A stretch of 64,000 bases of DNA from Cantharellus purpuraceus (lineage: Eukaryota > Basidiomycota > Agaricomycetes > Cantharellales > Hydnaceae), in NCBI GenBank assembly GCA_025174535.1, contig JALBUN010000001.1:1178001-1242000 (forward strand), given 5' to 3'. Positions within the stretch are counted from its first letter, which is position 1. Each line of letters opens with the position of its first letter. Under the pieces are notes generated by a model that was given only the letters and a program-made list of their open reading frames with translations, was not told the DNA's origin and did no database searches. This document shows positions 25,136 through 35,315 of the stretch, piece by piece. The position numbers were made by a program, and so were the translations under genes.

Positions 25136-28100
25136 TTAACTTAATGACAACACAAAGGGAGCTGCGACGCAACCTACCTCTCCAATCAGTTTATCTGATC
25201 CCTTCGGGACAAGATCTAAGAGCTCAAGACCCGCAACCACAAATGAATTTGCGTTGTGCTCATACGTCGACGTCCCTAACCATATGTGGCTTGGCTCGTT
25301 TTCTTGCTCACTATCTGGTGCCATCCCTAGCCGTGACACAGATGCGAATATATTGAAGTATCCCGACAAAACAGTGGGGCTGTCCATTCCGCGTAAAACG
25401 CTTGATTGTGTCCTCTCCTCATCATCCCATGTTAAAATGCTCCATAATGAAGTCGGAGAAGCTGCACTGGGCGCAGAAACGCGATTCCAATGCACGGTTC
25501 CTCCTGATGATCGTGCGCTTGTCGCAGTGTCTGCTGAAGGCAACAAAGGTGTTGGAGTAATCGGGCTGAGAGGTGGCAGCGCGGACAAACGGACTTCGCC
25601 CACAAGGATGCGCAGAGTGTCCTCACACTTCAATGCCTGCGATGCGTGGATTCCCAGTGCTATGACAGGTACCACTGCCCCATTGGAACCTAACTGTATA
25701 ACATTTATGTCATCCAAGTGCAACGTAGTTTTGGCGCTGTACCACCCGTTAGACAGCCCGCATAGGTTGGTGGTACTTGATGACGGTAGAGGCAGGTGAT
25801 ACGTGCATTCCTCGCTGAGCTCGTCGCTGGCCCAGATGAGATAGGGTTGAAGTTGGAGGCTGTCACGCAAGTCTCGACTCCCCACAGCATCTGGGTAAAG
25901 CTTGACAACTATCTCCAGCAAGATGGAAAGCCCTTGAAGAAGAGGCGCAACGTGATACGCGTTGAGCGTACACAACGGCAGGATGGTCGTGGAAAGGGAA
26001 TGTTCATGTGCATCGGGGTTTATATCCTGCAGAGGACGCAGCACGACCTCTAGCGACGATCCCCCCTGCCACGCCTCACAGTCTATCAAACCAGCACGGT
26101 CGACCAGCCGGTCTTTACCTGACACCCTACGCAACGTACGTACGACTCCCCGTGCACGCATCGTATTCTCCGCCCTACTTTCGTCATCCAAGTACAATGA
26201 TACCACTCGCGGCCAGATCCTATCCGGCTTTGGAAAACAACACCCAATGTCTGTCCAGCCGAGTCTCCCGAGAGGGTCGTCGTGCGGAGACGATGAAGCA
26301 TCGTATACTTTCCGACCGCACACCCACCAGGAATAACCGGAGCCTCGACAGAAATTCGTATAAAATGGAGTTGATACGGTCCTCGGTCCGCCCGCACTGC
26401 CATCAGAAGACGAGGGTGGTGGTTGGGACAACGACGACGACACAAGATGACGCGCTCGAGGTCCGAAATAACTACTAACAGCTTTGACTACACCGCTTGA
26501 TGCACCGCCGGGGAACTCTGTTGTTGTGACGGTGTCTTGACACCCAAACCAGAACTGCAAGTCATCCTCCCACCATTCAAGCCAGCTGCGTTCGCCACCG
26601 TCCGGCACCTCGCGCTCCCACGTCCACCCAGGCGCGAACAATGCCACAGAGAGTCCTAAATCATCCCGGCCATCCAGAGGATCCGGAGAAACTGTGAGAG
26701 GCTGCTGACCTAAATTCGTGTTATAAGGTCGACTACGAGATGGGAAAATGAGGTTGAGAGAACGTCCAACTTCGTACCCCCCATAACAGTTGCGTCCAAA
26801 GACGTCGACACCCATGTATACATCCACAGTTGACCTGCCCATAGATTTAGCCATGTATGCACTCATGAGAAGTAGGGGATGATGCTCCAAGGGAGGTAGA
26901 GGTACGTCTGGAAGTCGACCTGGAGGGGCTGGGTCAGGAGGACGGGCCCATGTATAGTTTGTAAAAATCGCATCAGAGAGTTTGAAGAATGGTGCGTTGG
27001 CGCTTGTGAGTGCATCTTGCCACTGAAGTCGGCCAGCCGTTGTCACAGAATCATACCTTGCGCGACAATTAATGGTCAGTACCTGAATTACCCAAGAGTG
27101 AGGATGCGCATGCACCAGATGACGTCCCAGTGAGGACCAACAAGCCTCTTCCCTTCCTCCTTCAGCCATCCAACCCAACTTGCAAGGACAGTGGCATTCC
27201 GTTCCATTCTTCGCTCACGTCTCTGTTGAACATCAGAGCTGATCAATGCTTCGAGACCAGCAAGGTTTTTCTCTCGCTCCATAGATGCCGCATCTTCACA
27301 ACGCTCTTCCTGGGACTTTCGTGGGTAACATGATACGGAGGAAAGAAAATTTAGATCGGTCTCGATATTGATGAGATATCCATCAAAGTTGCGATGCTTG
27401 GCTAGCTTGATGAGTTGCAAGGCACAAACGGTTGAGAATGATAGATTTCCGGCGTCATGATTTGCATCCGAAGTGTGACCTTGAGACATGCTGCCGTACA
27501 GACACTTTTCGAGGTCAGGTTTTGACTCTGCCCATTCGAAGATGCTGGAGAAAGGGAAAGCAATCAAACTCCACAGTTCTTGCAGTTTCAAATGTTCAAG
27601 TGAACATACACTGTACCTAGAACTTTCGATCCATGTCTATGTCCTGCATCCACCCATCCTCGTGGAGGAAGAGTTATTCTTTTGTGAGAAAAGCTAAGAG
27701 AGCGAGAGTCATTGGCAATTCCACACGCTCACAACCAAGTTTCAAAGGAGAGGCTGGAACAATTACGAACTAAATAAACGTATCCACCAATTGCCTGCGC
27801 TTTGATTGGTGAACAAGCATAAAGGGCAAAGGGGCTGTCTTACCAAAACTCGAAAGAGTACCCACGTTCAAAAGGATCCTCTGTGTATCCACCTTTAAAA
27901 TCGTGACATACTAGAAGTCTTGATTTGTCTCCTGATGTAAAACCCAGGCGAAACTGCTCGCCAGTCTGAACTTCTGTGTCATCTACTGATGCCTGAGCAG
28001 CGTCAATGTTGTCGTGGAATGTCTTGTTTCCTTCCCACTTGCACGCAATTAATTCATCAATACTTTCAAGATAATCCGGCTGTCAGCAGAGCGACTTGTT

Positions 28101-28168
28101 ATAACAATATTCCCAACATAGACAAAATTTGACAAGAGACCGCACCTCCTGCAGCAAACACGCGTCAT
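25136..28168 (-). CDS. GH85 endo-beta-N-acetylglucosaminidase (ENGase), probably cytosolic
   Basis: A minus-strand gene of at least six exons. N-terminal exons give PDYLESIDELIACKW (about 28090), SRLLVCHDFKGGYTEDPF (about 27920), then WQLVDTFIYFSHKRITLPPR, GHRHGSKVLGTVIFEWAE and FDGYLINIETDL (27355-27390), which contains the Asn-x-Glu pair used by GH85 for substrate-assisted catalysis. Downstream blocks RYDSVTTAGRLQWQDALTSA, NAPFFKLSDAIFTNYTW and GRNCYGGYEVGRSL also fit the family. A beta-sandwich C-terminal region follows. The enzyme cuts the chitobiose core of N-glycans, releasing free oligosaccharide from glycoproteins. No signal peptide is evident, matching cytosolic ENGases that act on misfolded glycoproteins. 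The start at 28168 is provisional; the first exon is very short. Confidence 0.88.
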
Positions 28169-28849
28169 GTTCAAAGTCTGCTTCTGTCGTGGGTGAAACT
28201 CTAGAGACTTGTTGTTTGTATTTCAATAGGTCATGGCGTAACGGACGTAGAGGCATGCAGTACCCAAGTCGACTCTTCGATCAGAGGACGCTGACTAAGG
28301 CAGTCGGTGCCAAATTTGGTAATTGTCGTCGAGCAGAGTTTTTCGAGAATTGCACCAAAGGATATTTCTCGATGATGGTAGATGTTTTCCAAAGAAGCTC
28401 GTAATTATCGTGTGAGGATGTTATACAAGTTCGTTCACTTCTATTATCTCCTGCGCTGCCCTTAGACGCAGCCGAACTGTTAGCTATAGAGGGGTTAGAT
28501 CGTTTCCACACCTGCTATCGATTCCCGTTTTGGGGCTCAATCGTCGCATGTGTAACTATAAAATGCTTAGGCTCGGTACTCAAAAAGTCACAGACAATTC
28601 AGAGGGCTCGGCGAGCATAGCCAGTTGTAAATTTACAATGTATCCAGACATAATAGGGTTGATCTAGAGAGATTTGCTTGCTGTCTTGGAGTCCTGCATA
28701 CACTAAAGTGGCTAACTGCGGCCAATAAGCAGGTACGCCAACAGCGCACAATTCCATGACAGAAATATGACATCAAATGATCAGATTTCCAAGATATTCA
28801 GGATATATCAATTACAATCCATGGCTGTACAGTTTTAGTACTTTCTAAC

Positions 28850-29798
28850 TTACATAAATTTGCTGGCCTGTATGCAAAACAATCAGCAAATATGATTGAT
28901 TGGGGAACAAGACGTACCATCCCCATGATGGAACTTAATCCACCGCTGTTACCTCCTCCGGTGATTCCACTGAGCTTGGACTGTAGATTAAAAGATTCCA
29001 ATATATCAACGTGGCGTGTGAATTACATAGTTTGCAACATAACGAACCTGAACAACTAGCTTCATCATGGTCATGGCAGCGCCGTTGATAACTTCCTGCT
29101 TTCCACCAGAAGAAACTCCCCCAGTGGAATCGAAGAGCTTGGAGGCCTCCGCCATGGCAAGCGAGACGAGCTGCGTGCTTCCGCCGCTTCCACCCCCGCC
29201 GCCTGAAGTGAACTGTTTCAGAGCCTGTAAATTCGCTATCGCTTAATATGTCTCAAACAGTGGGAAGACCTCATCAATAATACTCACCTGCAATGCCGCC
29301 GCAGAACCCATGCTGCCAGCGTCGAGTTTGCTGCCATTGTTTCTCTCGTATGCCTCCTTATGGGCGTTTGTCACATGTTCCTCGTCAATGGGCCGACTAT
29401 GCTCGCTCGCCTGTAAACCTGGTCTAAGACAGTACGGGAGCATTATGACACAACGTACGCCATGTCCAGTGATGTGACTCAATGCCGAAGAAAAGAGCGA
29501 AGAATCACCAGAGTCTCCAGCATGCTCCTTAGCCCTGTTAACGACGTCATCATGGTTGACTGCGCATAGGTGAATAGGTAACATAAACTATATGAGGCAT
29601 TGTATCTCACATTGAGGGATACCCGGAGCTTCGTGATGTCTTTGATCTTGCACGTTGCCTCCGCTTTCGCTTTGATTGTGGCTGCCACCTTGAGACGCCT
29701 CGTAGGCCTGATATCCTTGCTTTGCGAGGTTAAAGAGGTTATCCTAGAAGATATGACGCTCAGATTTAGCAATTTCAGAGAGGATGGCTGCCCACCAT
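28850..29798 (-). CDS. Small Gly/Ser-rich basidiomycete protein (DUF7721-like)
   Basis: Six or more short exons. The first exon is only the ATG (29796-29798), followed by a GTGGGC..TCTAG intron and DNLFNLAKQGYQAYEASQGG. Further exons give VVNRAKEHAGDSGDSSLFSS, EHVTNAHKEAYERN, KLDAGSMGSAAALQ, a glycine-rich linker with STQLVSLAMAEASKLFD, and SKLSGITGGGNSGGLSSIMG, ending in ASKFM and TAA at 28850. The repeated pattern of Gly/Ser-rich linkers and short helices with DAGSMGSAAALQ matches the DUF7721 family common in mushrooms, of unknown function. No signal peptide or membrane helix is seen. The family name is from memory of the pattern; the gene structure itself is well supported. Confidence 0.75.
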
Positions 29799-30145
29799 GT
29801 TGAAGAGAGTCAGATGAAGCTGGGCGCAGCCTGCTCAAGCGTTTAAGTAGTAATAGGTGAACTGTGACACCAGCCCAGACATTTGGCGCTTTCCGCTGAT
29901 GTTTTGAATCCTTCTATGATCCTGCTATGATCATACACACACAATATGTTCTATTAGTGATCTGTTATTCGATGCTAGTTTAACTATGTTCTGTAGCCTC
30001 ATGGAAGAAATCCTGTCCTAGCGCGTACTGTTTTCGTCGACTTGGAGTCCCAAACCCCCCTCGTGTTGGCCAAGAGCGGAAAAGGAATATATATTTTTTG
30101 TATTCGATATCGACAAATATAGCGATTTGAATTGTGTCTATTTAC

Positions 30146-30183
30146 CTCATGGACTCAACTTGCGTTCAAATTGAGTTCATGAG
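30146..30183. repeat. Short imperfect hairpin (16-base arms, 6-base loop)
   Basis: CTCATGGACTCAACTT, then GCGTTC, then AAATTGAGTTCATGAG: the arms pair over 16 bases with two mismatches. It lies in non-coding DNA downstream of nothing obvious. It could be a small foldback element or chance. Confidence 0.4.
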
Positions 30184-32249
30184 GCAACTGCCAATGCAAT
30201 CTCAAGCTCAAGCACTGATTCAAATTCTTGTCCCACGTCTCTCCACCTGTCAATCGATGCTGGTGGCACTTCACAGCTGACACCAGAGCTCGCGACAGGT
30301 GTTCAAGTGACTGAAGTATTCATGACCAATCCTCCCGCTACCTCCCCGATACCACACACTGTTCCTTCTGTCACAGTTCCCAATGTCATCAAGGTGTGCA
30401 GACTTTTGTCTCTGAATTGTTTTCATATACATAACCGTATATAAATGGATAATTAATCCCTTGTAAGTTTGTAGGATACAGAAAGCTGATCTACCTTTCC
30501 CCAGTGCTATCAGTAATAAGGATCCCATGAACCACTCGTTAATTTCATCCCCTGTGCCACTGCAAACCCTGGAGATACCTTTGCTGGAAAGGTCAAAATA
30601 TAACCGCTCCACTCGACTGTTGATAGCAAGCCGCCAAATCTACCAAGTAAAAAAGGCCTTGATACAGTACATCATGTCAGCAAGGCTTCGGATTCTGTCC
30701 TGTACTTTTCAGTTATGTTTCGTATGACTAAATTAGTCACATTTGTTCATGACAAGCAACCTGTTTGTTTGGATTTCATTCTTAAACATCCCAAGGCGAC
30801 CATGACTGCCGTCAAGCAAGCACAAGCTTGGCGCAGAAATTATTAAGGCAAGTAGTCCTCAGCTTGTCTTATTACAACACATTGATTCAAGAGTTCGCTC
30901 AGTTTTACGCTGATCTCGGATTTTTAACCAAACCAACCGGCGTGCGCCTGACATGAACTGCTCGGGCCTTGTTCTCGATTGATAACTCTCTGTTATATGC
31001 GTCTGTACCCTTCCGATTTGTGATGTGGACTACGAGCTCTGGTGGATATTTGTCTTGGCCGGCCATGGAGGCAGTTATTCGATATACCGTTCAGTTTCTA
31101 TCAGTTTCTATTTTATGTTCCTAGATTGTGTACACAGATACCATCGGAAATGTCATATCTGCATTCTCCTTGTCATCAGATTGCAACTATTTACACAACG
31201 AAGCATGTCAGATCATATCAGAATTTCACATCCCCTGCATCTGAGATAGTTTACGTTTGAGCCGTCGAGCTGACGAGGTCTGAGCGAGATCTGAGCTCAG
31301 ATCTGGCCCGCCCAGGACATTGTTGATTCTCATTGGGCCTGAAGCTTGAACATCCGGTGCATGTGTTGAATCCAATTGATATCGACAGGTCTTTCCTTGG
31401 CTGGAGAAGAGAACATCGCCGACAACTTGACATGCGCCGTCACGCTGTGCATACAACTGGCAGCCATGCTCCTAATGCTAGGCTGATAGGCTGAATGTAA
31501 AAAGGAAAGCAAGTGACATGTTTTTGTCTACAGCGCCTTGCTGCGGCGAGGCCTCGCGCCCACACAATGTTCCCGGCGTAGGTTGGTATCATATCCGTTG
31601 ATGCCAGACCCGGTATACACTCGTCAATTTAAGTTGGCCAAGGGCAAGCAGATAGGGCAGGGTTTATGTCTAATTTGGAGACTAAAAGTGCGAAGCGTCT
31701 CTCCGCAGAAGCCTTGCTTGGCTCAGACAGGTAGAAGTTTATAAACGCCTAGACAGAGACTATCCCAAGGCGCGAATTTGATATCCAACCCTGGCGCATT
31801 TTGGGGGCTGGAGTAGACCTTGGCAAGCAAGGTAATGACACTGCCTGTTTACAAGGTGTATATCTCAGGATTGATGTTGGTTAGGTTGCAAACCAACAAG
31901 CACAACTCACCCTGTGTGAATCAATCATTCCGGGAGGCGTGTGGTGTGCTGAAAGGCAGCGACTAGCATGATAGACTCCTACGAACGTGTGCCTTAATCG
32001 TTGAGCCATTTCAGTCCATTATAAAGTGGGTAACTGTCGGTAAACTTGGACATAGGACAGCATCGAAGCTTTTGTCAGAGCCTGAGACAATCCTGTGAGG
32101 TATGAAAGGATCAGTCACTGATGCTCTTAAAATCAGTGATATGCCTTGCAACTTCAGCTCCAATTGGAAGTGCGCATGATACTGGATTGAGTATGGTAGC
32201 AGCTTGAGACTTGATGTAGGTTGAGGTTGCTCTGGTACTTTGAAGGGAG

Positions 32250-32440
32250 ACATGGCGGGGAAGAGCAAGACGCAGCTGTAGAATTTCAGACTGGGCTGGG
32301 AAGAATAAAACGGAGTTGGGCAGAGCAAGACACGGCGATAAATTGAGAGACATGGTTGTGCTGAGAAGAGTAAAAACGTGACTAAGACGTGTGAGACCGT
32401 CGGAAAGGGAGATGAAGATATGGCTGAGACGAGTAAGACC
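32250..32440. repeat. Degenerate short tandem-like repeats
   Basis: Variants of a phrase like GGGCTGAGAAGAGTAAGAC recur about five times at irregular spacing (for example near 32255, 32293, 32319, 32357 and 32420), joined by purine-rich linkers. Similar phrases reappear near 32930-32975. The copies are too diverged to define a clean unit by eye. Confidence 0.35.
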
Positions 32441-33657
32441 TGTACCCAGGCGTTAAACGATGGGGATGGTAGAAGGCACCCTAAAGAGTGTAGCGCCTGC
32501 CCCTGCACGGGATTGTCGCAGGAACTGAGACATAATGAGTACCCAAGTAGGGCTTGTAATTGAATTTAAAAATCTTTCATTGAAGGGGTGGTGATCAGAA
32601 GTGACTGTCAGCGAAGTTTGCACATACGATTGTGGAACTCTTCATCAAATTCAAGAGCGCTGCTAGAGGTATAAACATCAGCCACAGAACTTATTAGAAG
32701 AGATGATACATATGGCTTATAACCTGGGCTCTAGTGACACGCTTGATATTACTAGTAGGATGCGTATTGTTACAGATTGCAACTTCTCCCGCAGCACCAT
32801 GTACTTCTTGAAGTAGATTCAAATGTCTTCTCGAATGAGAAGATAAGACACGGTTTGGATGGGTAGGAAGTGATTGGGTACAATGAGACGTGGCTAGAAA
32901 CAGGAAGAGATTGCAGGGAGAGGCGCAGCTGGAGACAATGACAAAGGACGCGCTAGAAAGAGTAAGCCACATTTGAAAGAAGTGTGATAGGTGAATTACA
33001 GAAGTACCACCCTGCGATTTAGAAGACACAGACTAGGGTCAGACAGACCGAGGCAAATGCCACAGTGATTCAGACAAGGAGTGTGGCAAATATATCTCGT
33101 GAAAAAGTGGGAAAGCCGAGATAATGCAGCATATATGAGGGTCATACTACTGGAGCCTGATATGCACAAAGAAAAGTCACACCGCATGTCATGGGACTCG
33201 CCGCAACTTTGAGATTTGATAAGAATTCCTTGAGAGATCTGCATGGAAAGAGGAAAGAGAGCTTGAGACAATAACACGCTTCAGATTTAAATCTCCAGGT
33301 TCCTTGCATGAAATCTGTTGAGCTGCGATACCAGTCCAGATGGCTCGCAGCCCTTTCAGAACAAGTTCAGGTGTTTCCAGGACGAGTTGTGCCTCGCTGA
33401 GTTGTGTTCCATGACTGGATGGTAGTGTATCCCACCAGTGATGTAACGATCTGATATAATCCGACCTCGGGAGGGGAGACAGTGCATCGGCCCAATTGCT
33501 GAGATGCAATACACTGTGGAAGCAGAACCCCTGAAAACCCGTGGTACGAACCACTGAATTCCATATCTCAGTGGGTAGATCATTGAAACAGTACCCACTG
33601 AAAAGAATCATGGGAATTTTAGGTGGACAAGATTTCAGTGGTTGTCTCACTTGAGGT

Positions 33658-33847
33658 TTGCCGGAGGGGCACGGTCAAAATTTCAAAGCTTACAGGCTGT
33701 AGTTGCCACCCGCTCATATACTTGCTGTGGCGTAGGCGTGAGCTCAGTGGGTGTCTGGGAAGTGGACGCACGGCAGCTCGATCCAGCGGAGCATGTGCGC
33801 TCGACTGGCGCTTGACTCCAAATATTTTGACCGTGCCCCTCCGGCAA
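33658..33847. mobile_element. MITE-like element with 24-base perfect terminal inverted repeats
   Basis: The left arm (33658-33681) and right arm (33824-33847) are perfect reverse complements over 24 bases; the arm begins TTGCCGGAGGGGCACGGTCA. The whole is 190 bases with about 142 bases of interior that contains no transposase. Size, perfect arms and non-coding interior fit a miniature inverted-repeat transposable element. I could not settle a target-site duplication. The exact match between arms suggests it is young or maintained. Confidence 0.65.
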
Positions 33848-35315
33848 GCCACAGGCACATGGCCCGGAATCATGGGCAATTCGAGTGATCCCGTGAAAGT
33901 GGTTGTATTGCGGTCTTGTCAGCGTAAACGCGTCTGTCACACCGTGACATGTGATGCACGCCAAGAAGTTCTTAGTCTGCGGATCGTCAGCCACTTGCTC
34001 AATGTTACCACCACCAGCCACTCCCATAAGTAAGACAACGAGATGGACCCTTCGCGTCCCACGGCATGCTGCGTTGGTGATGCTCCGCAACAACGTTACC
34101 AGCTTAGCTGGCCTCTTATTGTTCAACTGGTTCTTTCCCATTTATCCACGACTAAAGTCAATCATGCTGCCTAAATCGTGGTCCGAGACAATTGCAAAAA
34201 TAGGTGTGTGGTCTTAGGCTGTGTTTGTTTTTCTATAAAAGCCGGGGCTGAGCGAATGGCAGAGTTTGGTGTCCTCTTCCTCACCTTTGGGGTCAACATT
34301 CTAGTAGCTCTCGTGTCCGTTCGATACCCAAGACCACCATATCCACCATTAAGAACACCAGCTAGGCTTGTGGCAAACGTAACACCAGTACGCCGCCCCG
34401 TTAAGGGCCTTGGGACATCGCCAGTACGTTATTCCATACGCTGTTGGGGTTGCAGTTGTCCATGTCTTCATTCAGATAACCCGACCGTCCGCACGATCAT
34501 TCACCAGCTCGGGTTATGCATCTACCCCACTGTCGACATCGTCACGCATGCTCAACTACAGCGTACCGTCATCGGCAGGGACACCGCTCAACCAGTCGGC
34601 GGCATCCTCGCTCTCCACATCATCGTCGTACAACAACTCGCCGTTAGCAGCATACATGGGTCGACATTCAATACGGACAGGTCGTGAGTGCTAATGGTGG
34701 TATTTATTAGTGATCGCGATTTGACAGTCTGCACCAGGACCGATTACTCCTCAGCTGTTAGACAGCTTAACCGCCGATGATGACTCGACGTTTTAATTCC
34801 AATAGCCAGGTCTGTTTGGAGAATATAGGAGGTATGAATGCGTATGACACTGCCTTCTGCTTACAATCAACTTACTTTCTAGAATCCATCCGCATCGGCG
34901 AGGTCCAATATTGGGATTTATAATTAAGGCAGAATCTGCTGCAAGATATTGTCTTATCCGAGCCTTGGCGTCAAACGTCTGTTCACTTGCGTCCCTGCAC
35001 TTTGTCACTCCAACGAAGAGAACGCTTTTGAATTCCTGTTTAATTCTACTAATACAACTACAACTAGAGACATTGATGCAGGAAAAGCAAAACCAAGACA
35101 AGTAATACCAGAACCAAGAATGCCGAGTACCAGAGGAACGAGAGCCATAAGAACAAGGACAACAACGCAACTGCAACATGGATATGAGAGAATAGGCCAT
35201 AGGGTATTGCGTATGATTAGCGGAGGAAGGTCTAACAAGGATAACTACTGGACATCAAGTATCAGCAACGGCTGGGTTTTCACTACTTGGAGGGGACTCA
35301 CCGAAACACAATATC
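33848..35315. other. Gene-poor interval, right part, next to the HD locus
   Basis: Two overlapping plus-strand frames at 34178-34694 (one Ser/Thr-rich, one with a possible membrane helix near its start) and a hydrophobic minus-strand frame at 35005-35238 are open, but none resembles a family I know. They may be parts of an unrecognised gene or chance. Simple CAAGAACAAGGACAACAACG-type sequence is seen near 35150. Confidence 0.35.

Larger units (their letters stand above)
29799..33657. other. Gene-poor interval, left part
   Basis: No complete gene is recognised. Coding-like pieces occur on the plus strand at about 30240-30392 (Thr/Pro-rich) and 30520-30727, and on the minus strand at 33189-33650, where FNDLPTEIWNSVV weakly resembles an F-box start. 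None can be extended into a full protein. The interval also holds a hairpin and degenerate repeats listed separately. Confidence 0.45.

Noticed and set aside
33189..33650. Minus-strand frame with FNDLPTEIWNSVV as an F-box gene
   Set aside because: Only a short motif resembles an F-box; no continuation or supporting domain, and the frame spans the edge of a repeat-rich interval.
33683..34141. Minus-strand frame of 152 codons as a gene or transposase
   Set aside because: It runs through the interior and right arm of the MITE-like element; it is most likely a chance frame.
34178..34694. Two overlapping plus-strand frames as a gene
   Set aside because: No family resemblance, competing frames, and no convincing splice structure.
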